Assembly (NCBI RefSeq): GCF_900167165.1
Contig: NZ_FUXM01000029.1
Span: 1 to 32,140, forward strand
Direction: 5' to 3'
DNA: 32,140 bases
From: Carboxydocella sporoproducens DSM 16521
Lineage (GTDB): Bacteria > Bacillota > GCA-003054495 > Carboxydocellales > Carboxydocellaceae
This document shows positions 8,460 to 18,227 of the stretch, piece by piece. Within the stretch, counting starts at the first letter, position 1. Each line of letters begins with the position of its first letter. The notes below the pieces were generated by a model. The model searched no databases and was not told the DNA's origin. It saw nothing but the letters and a program-made list of their open reading frames with translations. The translations under genes were made by a program, and so were the position numbers.

Positions 8460-10178
8460 TTAATCTACCTCCTCTGCTTCCTCAGCAGTACTAACCCTAT
8501 TTCTCCCTGCCCCTTTGGCATGATAGAGGGCCCGGTCAGCAGCTTCAATCAGCTCCCCTGGTTCGTGGCCATGAACGGGCGCCTGTGCTACCCCAATACT
8601 GACAGTGACACTCACCAGCGGGCGGTTGCTGCCGATCTCCACCGGTTCTCCCTTAATTGCCAGTCGAATCCGGTTGGCCAGCCGCACGGCATTGGACAGT
8701 TCTGTGTTGGGCAGGAGCACAGCAAATTCTTCGCCCCCATATCGCGCTACCACATCCGACCTTCTGGTTTCCCGGGTCAGTACTTTTGCTACCCGCTGCA
8801 ACACCTTGTCTCCGGCCTGATGCCCGTAAGTATCATTGAATTTCTTGAAATGATCCACATCCAGCAGCAACAGGGAAAAAGGATGATGATAGCGCTTGGC
8901 CCGTTGAAATTCTTCCTCCAGCCGGGTATAAAAATAACGGTGATTATATATGCAGGTTAAGCCATCGGTTATGGCCATATTTTCGATTTTTTCATAAAGC
9001 AGGGCCCTCTCCGTGGCCAGGGCTGCCTGCCCTGCCATGATGGTCAGCAATTGTTTCTGGTTTTCTTTAAAGCCAAAGGGCTCTCTCTTACCCAGTACCA
9101 TCACACCTACCAGTTTATCATCAGCTACCATGGGTAAAATCAGGAGAGAGCGCATAATCTGGTAGATCCCCGGCATGCGTCGGATCAGCTTATCCCGTTT
9201 GCAATCATAAACAATTACCGTTTGCCGGGTACGCACAACCTGGCCAATTAGGCCATCCCCGGCTTCAACGGTATTATTTTCCAACCAGGCTTTGTAATTG
9301 GGATTATTGCTGATCACTACCTGGGGAACCAGTTGTTCCAGCTCCTCCCGCCAGAGATAAATAATTGCTGTATGATATTTTACCACCTTCAGTGCCTGAT
9401 GTAAAATTTTATGCAATAGCTCCCCGGTTTTCAGAGTCAGCGAAGCCTGTAAGGCAATTTCATGCAATGCCTTTAACTCACGGTGAGCCAGTCCCAGTTC
9501 AAAATAAGTTTTCAACAGGGCATTGACCAGAATAATCAGCCCTAACAGCAAAAAAACACCAGCACTGCCGATTACCCGATAGAGCAATACTGTTAGTGCC
9601 CCCAGGCAGATGGAAAGAGCACAGGTAAACAGCTCCAGTTTGAATACATCCCGCCAGTAGGGATAAAGGGCCCGAGCCTGTTCTCTGGCCGCATAGATAT
9701 TGACCAGCAGATGGTTGGTTACAAAATAGGTTACAACATACGCCGCCAGCGGTAACCAGTTGGAGGCCATCAACTTGTCCGCCTGAGGCGCTATCTGGCC
9801 GCCTGCCTGTTCATAGACAATCCCGGCCAGCAAAGCCGAAAGGGCATATTGAGCGCCATTAAACAAAACCGTTTTCATGGAATGGCCGTGATTGACAATC
9901 CCCCGGGCGAAAACCGTAGCCAGCGCTGAAATCCAAACTGTAGCGGGAGTGCCAAAGAGGATAAATGTCACAAACACCAGCACAAAACTCAGGGAAAAGT
10001 CCCCATTTGGTGTAGAAATCACAAACCACTCCAGAAACATGCCCATGGCCAGCAGAATAACATAGGACTGCCAGTCATCAGCTTTCAGCCCCGGTAGCAT
10101 CAGCCCCAGAGCTGCTGCTCCCAGCAAAATCATCATCAGGCCGTACACGGCAAACCAGGGGCTCGTATGCCGCTTCAT
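8460..10178 (-). CDS. Membrane GAF-GGDEF diguanylate cyclase, dgc2
   Basis: The start is chosen at the ATG at 10178 (MKRHTSPWF), with GGGAGGTGG 5-7 bases upstream, giving 572 residues. About seven or eight membrane segments fill residues 8-230. A GAF sensor domain follows (about 240-400). A C-terminal GGDEF domain has RYGGEEF (GGEEF 481-485) and an RRSD inhibitory site five residues before it. It should synthesise cyclic di-GMP in response to an unknown ligand or redox input at the GAF domain. The stop is two bases from the codY start, so codY and dgc1 follow in one operon. Confidence 0.9.
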   Translation of the reverse strand: MKRHTSPWFAVYGLMMILLGAAALGLMLPGLKADDWQSYVILLAMGMFLEWFVISTPNGDFSLSFVLVFVTFILFGTPATVWISALATVFARGIVNHGHSMKTVLFNGAQYALSALLAGIVYEQAGGQIAPQADKLMASNWLPLAAYVVTYFVTNHLLVNIYAAREQARALYPYWRDVFKLELFTCALSICLGALTVLLYRVIGSAGVFLLLGLIILVNALLKTYFELGLAHRELKALHEIALQASLTLKTGELLHKILHQALKVVKYHTAIIYLWREELEQLVPQVVISNNPNYKAWLENNTVEAGDGLIGQVVRTRQTVIVYDCKRDKLIRRMPGIYQIMRSLLILPMVADDKLVGVMVLGKREPFGFKENQKQLLTIMAGQAALATERALLYEKIENMAITDGLTCIYNHRYFYTRLEEEFQRAKRYHHPFSLLLLDVDHFKKFNDTYGHQAGDKVLQRVAKVLTRETRRSDVVARYGGEEFAVLLPNTELSNAVRLANRIRLAIKGEPVEIGSNRPLVSVTVSIGVAQAPVHGHEPGELIEAADRALYHAKGAGRNRVSTAEEAEEVD

Positions 10179-10253
10179 CCGGCCACCTCCCTTAATTCGC
10201 TCTAACTTCATTCGACATATAGCCATAAAATTCCTGCTAAATTGTAGATAATT

Positions 10254-10607
10254 TTAGATAATCCTTCCGAGTAAGCGCAACACATGTCCTTTTCTCAAGC
10301 CCAGCTGTTCAATGGTTCCTGCCGGCAACTCCACCACCGCTCTTGCTTCCCTGACTACCGGGCTAAAGCGCCAGGGCGGCATGCCGGTAATCAAATGCAC
10401 AATCCGATTGGTATCATCCAGAAAAATTACATCAATAGGAAACCGCATGAAACAGGTATGCACACCCTGACAGGGCCTGATAACCAGGGCCTCCCCGGGT
10501 GCCATCTTCTCGCGATCCAGAAGGCCAACTAATCGCCTCCAGAAGGTATCAGCTATTTGCACCCGGCTGGCAATCTGGGTTTGATTGGTCACATTGATCA
10601 GTTCCAT
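10254..10607 (-). CDS. DUF192 family protein
   Basis: The 117-residue protein has the compact DUF192 pattern, including FWRRLVGLL, the GVHTCFMRFPIDVIFLD core and a closing VVELPAGT segment with a small C-terminal strand. The family function is not established; members are often exported or lie near secretion genes. There is no obvious signal peptide here. It starts 16 bp after the tadC stop and is probably the last gene of the Tad operon, though it may be only a passenger. A GGGGTGAC ribosome-binding site precedes the ATG at 10607. Confidence 0.85.
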   Translation of the reverse strand: MELINVTNQTQIASRVQIADTFWRRLVGLLDREKMAPGEALVIRPCQGVHTCFMRFPIDVIFLDDTNRIVHLITGMPPWRFSPVVREARAVVELPAGTIEQLGLRKGHVLRLLGRII

Positions 10608-10623
10608 AAAGTCACCCCGCTTG

Positions 10624-11565
10624 TCAGTTGCCCATGGTCTTCATCATCTGCATTATTGCCGGACCCAGCAATACTACGAAAAGGGTAGGAAAGATAAAGA
10701 GAACCATCGGAATTAGCATTTTTACCGGGGCCTTCATTGCTTTTTCCTCCGCTCTTTGCTTGCGTTTCCCCCGCATTTCCGCTGACTGTAAACGCAGGAC
10801 ATTACCGATGGAAACCCCCAGCTGGTCAGCCTGGATAATAGCCCCTACCAGTGTTTGCAAGTCCTCGTTTCCTGACCGCAACCCCAGATCCCGGAGAGCA
10901 TCTCGCCGCGGCTTGCCCATCTTAATTTCCTGCAGCAAACGGGAAAACTCCTCTGCCAGTACCCCTTTGCTTTTCTCCACCACTTTAACCAGAGCGGCAT
11001 CAAACCCCAAACCCGCTTCTACACTAACGGTCAACAAATCCAGAATATCCGGCAGGGTATCCTGAATTTCTTCCTGGCGCCGGGTAGCCAGTACCCCCAG
11101 GTAATAGTTGGGTAACAAATAACCCAGGATTGCGCCAAGCAACAGGGCCAGCACCAGCACCAGCGGGCTTGCCCCCGAGGGCAGGGCCAGGAAAAGGCAA
11201 ACCAGAGCCAGACCAATCATCATGGCATACTGCAGGGCCAGGTATTCCCCTGCTGTCAAATCCCAGGGATTCCCCGCCATCAACAATTTTTTCTGCAAAT
11301 CCAGCTTTTGCTTGCTATCAGCAGCTCTGGTCCCTTTGGGCAGCTTTTCCGCCACCAGGTTCAACAGAGGGCGAATCACCCGCTCAAAAAAGGGCTGGGA
11401 TAACTTCTCATCCAGGTACTTTTTTCGCCAGCTCAACAGGGAACCCACCTGTTGTAAACGGGACTGAACGGTAATCTTATCCCTGTAAAGGTGAAAAAGA
11501 AAAACATAACTCAGGAGGGTAAAGGAAAGACCACTTAATAGAGAAATCAATAACTCCATGCCCAA
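10624..11565 (-). CDS. tadC: Tad pilus inner-membrane platform protein TadC
   Basis: The 313-residue type II secretion F-domain protein has an N-terminal membrane helix, two central hydrophobic segments (about 115-155) and one C-terminal segment. The F-domain core contains DLLTVSVEAGLGFDAALVKV and the QADQLGVSIGNVLRLQS motif. With TadB it forms the membrane base through which the TadA ATPase drives Flp pilin polymerisation. Seven bp separate it from tadB. It lies at the promoter-distal end of the operon, as is common for tadB-tadC pairs. Confidence 0.9.
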   Translation of the reverse strand: MGMELLISLLSGLSFTLLSYVFLFHLYRDKITVQSRLQQVGSLLSWRKKYLDEKLSQPFFERVIRPLLNLVAEKLPKGTRAADSKQKLDLQKKLLMAGNPWDLTAGEYLALQYAMMIGLALVCLFLALPSGASPLVLVLALLLGAILGYLLPNYYLGVLATRRQEEIQDTLPDILDLLTVSVEAGLGFDAALVKVVEKSKGVLAEEFSRLLQEIKMGKPRRDALRDLGLRSGNEDLQTLVGAIIQADQLGVSIGNVLRLQSAEMRGKRKQRAEEKAMKAPVKMLIPMVLFIFPTLFVVLLGPAIMQMMKTMGN

Positions 11566-11571
11566 CCCCCC

Positions 11572-12531
11572 TTACACTTTAATATTAATGATTTTCTTGA
11601 TAATCAACATGCCAATACCCTGGGAAACCAGCCCGCCTATAATCAGGCTCCATCCTAAAGGACTGGTAAAAAGGGGCATCATGTAAGAGGGATTAATAAG
11701 AAAGATAAACCCACCCACCGCCACCGGCAACAGGGAAATAATCATCCCGGAAATTCGCCCCTGGGCCGTCAGTGTCTTGATTTCGCCCTTGATCCGCACC
11801 CGTTCACGAATGGTGTTGGCTATGCTTTCCAGCACTTCCGAGAGATTACCCCCCACCTGGCGTTGAATCAAAACAGCAGTAACTACCAGATCCAGGTCCA
11901 CAGACTCAATACGCTGGGTCATCTTCTCCAGCGCCTCCTCGGTAGTGGTACCCAGGGACATCTCCCGCAAAGCCCGGGCAAATTCTTCGGAAATGGGGGC
12001 CGGCATTTCGCGGCTGACCATATCCATCGCCTGTAAAAAGGAAAACCCGGCCCGCAGGGAATTGGACATAACCAGCAGCGCATCCCCTAACTGGTTATCA
12101 AACATGTGCACGCGTTTGGCTTTGCGAGAATTGACCAGCAGGCGGGGCAGCAAAAAACCAAGCATAAGCAGGATAATGCCTCCGCTGATATTTCTGGCCA
12201 GCAACCAGCCCACCAGCCCCCCACCTACCGTAGTTAACAGATTAATAAAGACAAATTCTTCTCCCCGCAGGGGAATATTGGCCTTGATCATCTCCGCTTC
12301 CCATTTCTTTGCTATCTCCCGGGCTGCAAACAATTTGGCTCCCTGGTTAATAAATTCCTTCCAGCTCAGAGTCGGCCGTTCTTTTTTCTCCCGTCGCCCG
12401 TATATAGACTTACTGGTATAAACGGTCAGCCTTTCCGCCAGTGCCCGCTGCTCTCTGGTCAGCAAGAGGAAAAGGGCCCATACAAAGGCAGTCACACTGA
12501 TAAAAGTCAGTAATAAAATCAAACTTGCCAT
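11572..12531 (-). CDS. tadB: Tad pilus inner-membrane platform protein TadB
   Basis: The start is placed at the ATG at 12531 (MASLILLLTFISV). The GTG at 12540 falls inside the GGAGGTGAGG ribosome-binding site. The roughly 319-residue protein has an N-terminal membrane helix, a central hydrophobic pair (about 95-135), an F domain (LGDALLVMSNSLRAGFSFLQ ... VLIQRQVGGNLSEVLE) and C-terminal membrane helices. It is the partner of TadC in the pilus assembly platform, lying directly after tadA. Confidence 0.9.
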   Translation of the reverse strand: MASLILLLTFISVTAFVWALFLLLTREQRALAERLTVYTSKSIYGRREKKERPTLSWKEFINQGAKLFAAREIAKKWEAEMIKANIPLRGEEFVFINLLTTVGGGLVGWLLARNISGGIILLMLGFLLPRLLVNSRKAKRVHMFDNQLGDALLVMSNSLRAGFSFLQAMDMVSREMPAPISEEFARALREMSLGTTTEEALEKMTQRIESVDLDLVVTAVLIQRQVGGNLSEVLESIANTIRERVRIKGEIKTLTAQGRISGMIISLLPVAVGGFIFLINPSYMMPLFTSPLGWSLIIGGLVSQGIGMLIIKKIINIKV

Positions 12532-12546
12532 AGCCCTCACCTCCTG

Positions 12547-15303
12547 CTAACGATTGATAAAGATATCCTCAGGCAAATGGATACCCGCTGCCTCCAGTTT
12601 ACTCATAAACTTGGGCCTGATGCCGGTGGCCCGATGCCGCCCGATAATCTTGCCTTTATCATCTACACCCATTTGCTCATAGACAAAAATATCCTGCAGC
12701 ACAATGGTATCCCCTTCCATACCCACTACTTCCGTAATGTGAGTAATTTTGCGGCTGCCATCCCTGAGCCGGCTTTGCTGAACAATAACATCAATAGCTG
12801 AGGCAATTTGTTCCCGGATCGCCCGTACTGGCAATTCCATCCCTGCCATCAAGACCATGGTCTCCAGCCGGGCCAGCATGTCCCGGGGAGAGTTGGCATG
12901 GCCTGTGGTCAGGGAGCCATCATGGCCGGTATTCATGGCCTGCAGCATATCCAGGGCCTCACCGCTGCGCACCTCCCCCACCACAATCCGGTCCGGACGC
13001 ATCCGCAGGGAGTTACGGACCAGATCGCGCATGGTAATAGCTCCCTTACCTTCGATATTGGGGGGGCGGGTTTCCAGGGTAACTACATGCTCCTGCCTTA
13101 GTTGCAGCTCAGCTGCGTCTTCAATAGTTATAATCCGCTCATCATTGGGGATAAAGGAGGAGAGGACATTCAGGGTAGTGGTATTATGGGTAATAAACCC
13201 CCCACCCGTACCAGCTATAAAATTGTGCAAATCACTTACTGTAATATCATAAACATAAGGCTCAGTATTTTTAATTAATTCAACTTCAATAATTTTGTCC
13301 CAGAAAACCGGATAACTTGCAATCTGCCCTATTTTTTGATTTGAAACAATTGGACTTTGGGCCAAAAATGTTAAGTGTTGTAATTTTTTTTGGTTTTTTA
13401 AAGAAAAACATTCATAAAATCTTTTTATATTATCTAAACCGCTTATAATTGCATAATGATGTTCACTTTTACGTCGGTAGATAGAAATTATTCCATAATG
13501 AAGCAATGCCTGTCTAATAAATTCTATTAATTCAGGACTTTTACTGCTATATTCCAGAGCATTTTTCCCTATATATCCGTCGCCGTCCCAAAGCCCACTA
13601 ATAAAACCGGATAAACTATCATTATCAAGCTTATACCACCATGGTAGAGGCTTAATTTTATCTGCTTTTTTGCCTCTTGGCACTCCCAAACACTCAAAAA
13701 TTTCAACCAGGGCACTTGAATAAAATCTAATTCTCGGCGTTCTGTTTCTGGCAAATTCCAGTTGCCCATAGACTTCAAAATTTTCCTTAACAATCCTTTG
13801 TGCCTGTTCCAGTAAATCCACATTATTTCCATGAATTTCAAGATACTTTTTTCCTAGATGACCATCAGCAAGAAGTAACCCAAGTAGCCAGAATATATCT
13901 GTATTAAACTTATCAAGCGAAATATTAATTGTTTCATTACTAGTTTTTGCTTTAACAATAACCCTATTTATCTCTTCCGTTTTATTAAAATGTTTTCTAA
14001 TTAACCACCAAAATTTAATCGGAATATTATTTTCCTTAAACCATTCCCGGACAGTAGAATAGTTTTTATTTAGTTTTCTAGCTAATTTTTTTAGTTCTTC
14101 ATGGGCTAAAATGGGTTTAATATCTGCAAAATCATCCTTTACATATAGTCCATTAGATTCCATTAATTGATCTAAAATATTTACTTTTTCAGGATGAATA
14201 GGAAGATAAGACGGCACAGCTATCATCAGTCCTGTAGATAAATCACTTGCTTTTATCTCCGTTATGTTTCCATTAACCAGAGTGAAAAATGGATGTTCTG
14301 GAGTAACCTCAATTTCTCTTCCAGTTGCCGTTTTGATCTTGTAAATCTGATCTGGTGCCCGATGACGCCATAATCTAACATTTTCCGCTAATTTATATTC
14401 ACCCTTTGTCCAGTCAAAAGACAAGACTTTTAAATTTGTATCAACATATTCCCAGCCATCTCCATCAGTATATGGAGGCTGTTTCAGCATGGCCTCGTCC
14501 ACTTTTTTCCCGATAGAATTCCAGCCATCACTCCAGAGTACCGGTGTTCTACCAAGCATACACTTCCCCGAGCCCGTACCCCCGGAAACCACTATATTCA
14601 GTTTCCCTTTAACACAGGCATCCAGAAATTTGGCCATTTCCACTGTCAGAGTGCCAAACCGGATCAGGTCCTCAATTTTCAAGGGGTCTTTGGAAAACTT
14701 CCGGATAGTAATGGTCGGCCCCTTCAAGGCCAGGGGAGGTATAATGGCATTCACCCGGGATCCATCCGGCAAACGAGCATCCACCATGGGCATGGATTCA
14801 TCGATCCGACGGCCAATAGGGGCTACAATTTTTTCGATAATATGCAAAACATGGTCATTATCCCTGAATTTAATATCCGTTAATTCCAGTTTCCCTTTAC
14901 GCTCTACATAAACCTGATTGGGCCCATTGACCATGATCTCTGAAACAGTAGGATCATTAATCAAGGGGTTGATGGGACCAAACCCCAGCACCTCATCGAT
15001 GATTTCCTGCACGATTTTCTGCCGGTCCTGCCGGGGAATGAAGGCTGCCTCCTTATCCAGGAAAGTCTGCACCACATCTTCAATTTGCTGGGCCAGTTTA
15101 GCTTCATCCAGGTCTTCCATTTTCCCGCCCTTGCTGATTTCTTCTTCCAGTTCATTGATAACTTCCTTATGAATGCGTACCTTCAAATCAGCATAGGGGT
15201 CCCGGGTAACTTTAGGAGCGGAAGCTCCACTAAACCCGCTGTGTTCCCGGCTTTTTTCCCCTTCACTGCCCTTTTCTTTTTCCAGACGCTTCAAGAGGGA
15301 CAT
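12547..15303 (-). CDS. tadA: Tad secretion ATPase TadA/CpaF precursor interrupted by an intein
   Basis: The 918-residue precursor is a CpaF/TadA-type AAA+ secretion ATPase (exteins total 458 residues) with an in-frame intein at residues 248-707. N-extein: helical N-terminal domain and [20 protein letters not shown], ending in the P-loop SGGTGSGK. C-extein: [10 protein letters not shown], Walker B region [24 protein letters not shown] and the TTGHANSP His box. Joining the exteins restores a perfect GGTGSGKTTTLN Walker A motif, so ATPase activity requires splicing. The ATPase powers Flp pilus assembly on TadB/TadC. The ATG at 15303 has AAGGAAGGTGA upstream. Removing the intein gives a normal family length. 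Confidence 0.95.
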   Translation of the reverse strand: MSLLKRLEKEKGSEGEKSREHSGFSGASAPKVTRDPYADLKVRIHKEVINELEEEISKGGKMEDLDEAKLAQQIEDVVQTFLDKEAAFIPRQDRQKIVQEIIDEVLGFGPINPLINDPTVSEIMVNGPNQVYVERKGKLELTDIKFRDNDHVLHIIEKIVAPIGRRIDESMPMVDARLPDGSRVNAIIPPLALKGPTITIRKFSKDPLKIEDLIRFGTLTVEMAKFLDACVKGKLNIVVSGGTGSGKCMLGRTPVLWSDGWNSIGKKVDEAMLKQPPYTDGDGWEYVDTNLKVLSFDWTKGEYKLAENVRLWRHRAPDQIYKIKTATGREIEVTPEHPFFTLVNGNITEIKASDLSTGLMIAVPSYLPIHPEKVNILDQLMESNGLYVKDDFADIKPILAHEELKKLARKLNKNYSTVREWFKENNIPIKFWWLIRKHFNKTEEINRVIVKAKTSNETINISLDKFNTDIFWLLGLLLADGHLGKKYLEIHGNNVDLLEQAQRIVKENFEVYGQLEFARNRTPRIRFYSSALVEIFECLGVPRGKKADKIKPLPWWYKLDNDSLSGFISGLWDGDGYIGKNALEYSSKSPELIEFIRQALLHYGIISIYRRKSEHHYAIISGLDNIKRFYECFSLKNQKKLQHLTFLAQSPIVSNQKIGQIASYPVFWDKIIEVELIKNTEPYVYDITVSDLHNFIAGTGGGFITHNTTTLNVLSSFIPNDERIITIEDAAELQLRQEHVVTLETRPPNIEGKGAITMRDLVRNSLRMRPDRIVVGEVRSGEALDMLQAMNTGHDGSLTTGHANSPRDMLARLETMVLMAGMELPVRAIREQIASAIDVIVQQSRLRDGSRKITHITEVVGMEGDTIVLQDIFVYEQMGVDDKGKIIGRHRATGIRPKFMSKLEAAGIHLPEDIFINR
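13183..14562 (-). other. Intein with LAGLIDADG homing endonuclease inside tadA
   Basis: This is a 460-codon insertion between the P-loop Lys and Thr of TadA. Hint blocks are visible: Cys1 in [14 protein letters not shown], a TPEH block B (residues 334-337 of the precursor), a [19 protein letters not shown] block F, and terminal His706-Asn707. The +1 extein residue is Thr. Two LAGLIDADG-like motifs, LLGLLLADG (473-481) and [11 protein letters not shown] (567-577), mark a homing endonuclease. An HTH-like segment ([20 protein letters not shown], 407-426) may aid DNA binding. The DNA is visibly more A+T rich than the flanking tadA coding sequence, suggesting recent lateral entry. All residues expected for splicing are present. 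Confidence 0.95.
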
Positions 15304-15319
15304 TCTGTCTCACCTTCCT

Positions 15320-16528
15320 TTAGCCAAACCATCTGGAAAAGACCCCTTTCTTCTCTTTTTTCTGCAAATCCTCCTGATACCCCTGATCACTGATTACCAG
15401 GTGGGCCAGGTCGCGTATGGCCTGAGAGATTTTGGTACGGGGATCAGAGACCACAAAGGGAATTCCCCGGTTAACCGCTGCCACCACCACCCGGCCATCA
15501 CTGGGTATATGGGCGGCAATTAACATGCCCAGGCTTTTCTCCACATCCTGATAATTGATACCAATATCGCCAGAAGAGCGGTTGAGCACCAGTTTAACTT
15601 TGCCTTTGTGATGCAGGGAATCCAGCACTTCCAGACTGAGTTTGACATTTTTGATAGTCGGCAGGTCCAGGGCCAGGATAAGCAAAATCTGATTACACAT
15701 ATCCAGGGCCGTCAAGTTGGTCTCATGGAAAAAGGGCGGTGTATCGATGATAATGTAATCGTATTCTTCCTTCAGCTGATTGATAATCTTCTCCACATGA
15801 GCAGCAATCACCAGCTCAGCATATTCCGGCCGGCTGGGTGCTGGCAAAACCTTGATCCCGGAGGGATGCTCGATCAAATAACTTTCCATGGTCTCCTTAT
15901 CCAGGTGAGCAATTTCCTGCACCAGCTCGGTGATGGTCCGTCTGGGCACAATGTTCATCATTACCGCCACATCGCCAAATTGTAAATCCAGGTCCACCAG
16001 TACCACTTTGCCCCGGCTCTCCTGGGCCAGTGCTACTGCCAGGTTGGTGGCAATAGTAGTCTTGCCCACCCCACCTTTAGTACTGAAGACGACTACCACC
16101 TGGGGTTCCCGCTTTTTCGCCGTATCTTCAACATGTAAGTTGACCCGTCGCTTTTTCTCCAGGTCATACACCCGGCGAATGGTTTCTGTCAATTCATCAC
16201 TGGAAAAAGGCTTGATCATATACTCGCGGGCCCCGGCCATCATGGCTTTTTTCAGATATTCCTGTTCCCCCTGTACTGACATGATGATGATAGCCGCCGT
16301 AGGTACCCGAAGGGAGATGGTTTCTGTAGCCTCAATCCCATCCATTACCGGCATATTGATGTCCATCAGGATAATATCCGGGCGCAGTTTTTCCGCTTTT
16401 TCTACCGCTTCTTTCCCGTCTCCTGCTTCCCCGACAATTTCCATATCGTCTTCAAAATATAAGAGCCGCTTAACATTTTCTCTGGTCTCGGCATAATCAT
16501 CCACAATCATAATCCTGATCTTACCCAT
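15320..16528 (-). CDS. tadZ: TadZ/CpaE: receiver domain fused to MinD/ParA-like ATPase
   Basis: The 402-residue protein has an N-terminal response-regulator receiver (D10/D11, phospho-acceptor D56 in LMDINMPVMDG, S84, K106). A MinD/ParA ATPase follows, with the deviant Walker A KGGVGKTT at 151-158, a VLVDLDLQFGDV A' motif and IIIDTPP. TadZ/CpaE proteins position the Tad machine at the membrane or pole. Many relatives have a degenerate receiver, but here every key phosphorylation residue is present, so real phospho-control is possible. It sits between cpaB and tadA with 17 bp gaps. Confidence 0.9.
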   Translation of the reverse strand: MGKIRIMIVDDYAETRENVKRLLYFEDDMEIVGEAGDGKEAVEKAEKLRPDIILMDINMPVMDGIEATETISLRVPTAAIIIMSVQGEQEYLKKAMMAGAREYMIKPFSSDELTETIRRVYDLEKKRRVNLHVEDTAKKREPQVVVVFSTKGGVGKTTIATNLAVALAQESRGKVVLVDLDLQFGDVAVMMNIVPRRTITELVQEIAHLDKETMESYLIEHPSGIKVLPAPSRPEYAELVIAAHVEKIINQLKEEYDYIIIDTPPFFHETNLTALDMCNQILLILALDLPTIKNVKLSLEVLDSLHHKGKVKLVLNRSSGDIGINYQDVEKSLGMLIAAHIPSDGRVVVAAVNRGIPFVVSDPRTKISQAIRDLAHLVISDQGYQEDLQKKEKKGVFSRWFG

Positions 16529-16545
16529 GGGATTTCCCCCTCACG

Positions 16546-17289
16546 CTATCTCAGCTTGTAATCAGTGGAAAGATACGGAGTCACATTGTTTTTATCCTGG
16601 TCCACAGGGGAACGCAGGGCTAACTGAATGACCCCGTTACGGTTAATCAGAGCCAGTTTGGCCGCTTCCTCCGGTGTCACCGCCAGGGTCACAGATTTTA
16701 CCCCATCGGTTTTGCTTTTTTCCGCTTTTTGCTCCAGGGTATTTAGCTCAGATGTGAGCTGGCTGTCAACAGCCAGCACCTCCACATTTTCCAGATAAAC
16801 TTTGGCGAGAGGCCGCTCTACCACCTGGTTGTTTTCCATAACCGGTACACTCATTACGGTAATCACATCCACCCGGTCTCCGGGTTTGAGCAGCCCATTC
16901 AATGCGGTAATGTTATTAACTCCAATAGTAAGGGCCCGTTTACCTTTAGGTACAGTGTAGGCTAGCCCTTCTTTGTAGGCATCTTTGCCTACCAGTTTTG
17001 GCCCCAAAACCTGTTCCCCGCTCACAATCCGATCCAGAGTAATCCGGCCTACTACCTTTTTCAGATCCCGTTCCGCCTGAGCATGAATATACTCTTTCGG
17101 TAACACCTTTTTTTCCACCATCTCCTGGGTGATCACAGTTTTGGCCGGTATTTCCGTCCTGGCAACCACTACTTCGCCGGTTACTACATTATTGATCTGT
17201 TTTTTCATGGTTTGCAAATAATAATTGGTGGCCAGAGCTGCCCCCAGCCCGCAGATTAAAGCCAGAACAAACAATTTCTTCGGTGTCAT
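16546..17289 (-). CDS. cpaB: Flp pilus assembly protein CpaB/RcpC (SAF domain)
   Basis: The 247-residue protein has an N-terminal signal-anchor (KKLFVLALICGLGAALATNY) followed by a SAF domain (VVVARTEIPAKTVITQEMVEKK ... VSGEQVL) and the RcpC/CpaB beta-rich region (GKRALTIGVNNITALNGLLK, PGDRVDVITVM). In Gram-negative bacteria this protein sits beside the secretin and may bind cell-wall polymer. No secretin gene is present here, as expected for a single-membrane cell. The ATG at 17289 has AGGGGGAAAG upstream; tadG lies 11 bp before it. Confidence 0.9.
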   Translation of the reverse strand: MTPKKLFVLALICGLGAALATNYYLQTMKKQINNVVTGEVVVARTEIPAKTVITQEMVEKKVLPKEYIHAQAERDLKKVVGRITLDRIVSGEQVLGPKLVGKDAYKEGLAYTVPKGKRALTIGVNNITALNGLLKPGDRVDVITVMSVPVMENNQVVERPLAKVYLENVEVLAVDSQLTSELNTLEQKAEKSKTDGVKSVTLAVTPEEAAKLALINRNGVIQLALRSPVDQDKNNVTPYLSTDYKLR

Positions 17290-17300
17290 GCTCTTTCCCC

Positions 17301-18215
17301 CTACTCGCTCAGCCTGGTCCCATATAACCCGAAACCAGCACTAGTGTCATCCAGTTGCTCTGCTGGTACAATGACCCTGACAAAATAACCTTTTATTTGG
17401 CAATCATTGCCATTGCCGGGCAATTCATTTTTCAATAAAAATGCCGCAAACCCTACCACCCGGGCGGTAGAGCGACCGTTTTTGGGTATATCGTCAATTA
17501 CCGGTACATATAAAAGCCGGGGGCTGTTGGGATCAATGTTATCCGGGGTACTGTTATCGGTCATAGTCCCCAGCCGGTACTGAATGCCCCGTCGGGTTGG
17601 CCCTGACATATTCCCCGGTTCCGTCTCGATTATATCTCCAATAGCGATAACTCCCTGGTAACCGTATTTTAAATTATCTTCATAAGTTGAAGCCCCGCGT
17701 CCACCTAAAGCAACAGCCCCATACCAGCCATTATCACCAGCACCGCCCCCGTTTTTGAGGATATATTCCTGGCCAAAAACAAAATTCTGTTGTTTTACTG
17801 CCAGCGGGGCCAGACCCTTCATGGCTTTAACAGGGGCTACCCGGGCTGTCGCCCGTCTGCTGACCTGCCCTTTTTCTACTCCCAGCACCGGAGCAAAAGC
17901 AAAATTCACTTCTTTGCTCAAATTCACAGTAATGGATTTGTTATCAGCTCCAATGGTAATCTCTTTCGTAAGTAACTCTGTACCACCATTGGCAGCCAGA
18001 TATTGTTCTGCTACCGCCACAGCTGCATCCGGATGATCCGGCAATTCCTGCACCCCGGCCAAAGCCGCCGCATCGGCCATGGTCTGCAGGCGGTTTTCCC
18101 AGAGATAATACTGGCCAAAATCAGCTACCATCGCCACCATCCCCAGCAGCCCCGTCAGAGCCAGGGCCACCAGCACGATTGCCGTCCCTCTTTCTCCGCT
18201 CTCTTTGCTCTTCAT
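17301..18215 (-). CDS. TadG-like pilus-associated protein
   Basis: The 304-residue protein has the TadG-type N-terminus: a short basic lead (KSKESGERGTAIVLVALALT) into a membrane helix, then FGQYYLWENRLQTMADAAALAGVQEL, the classic tadG N-terminal segment where a pseudopilin-like helix leads to an extracellular domain. The remainder (about 130-300) is beta-rich and Gly/Asn-rich and appears exported. It lacks the von Willebrand domain of longer TadG proteins. It probably forms a minor surface component or anchor with TadE. It lies 12 bp downstream of tadE in the operon. Confidence 0.8.
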   Translation of the reverse strand: MKSKESGERGTAIVLVALALTGLLGMVAMVADFGQYYLWENRLQTMADAAALAGVQELPDHPDAAVAVAEQYLAANGGTELLTKEITIGADNKSITVNLSKEVNFAFAPVLGVEKGQVSRRATARVAPVKAMKGLAPLAVKQQNFVFGQEYILKNGGGAGDNGWYGAVALGGRGASTYEDNLKYGYQGVIAIGDIIETEPGNMSGPTRRGIQYRLGTMTDNSTPDNIDPNSPRLLYVPVIDDIPKNGRSTARVVGFAAFLLKNELPGNGNDCQIKGYFVRVIVPAEQLDDTSAGFGLYGTRLSE

Positions 18216-18227
18216 CTTTCCTCCCCC

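Noticed and set aside
12547-15303. tadA as a fusion of an ATPase with an unrelated protein
   Set aside because: The insertion has full intein splicing motifs and its removal restores an exact Walker A motif.
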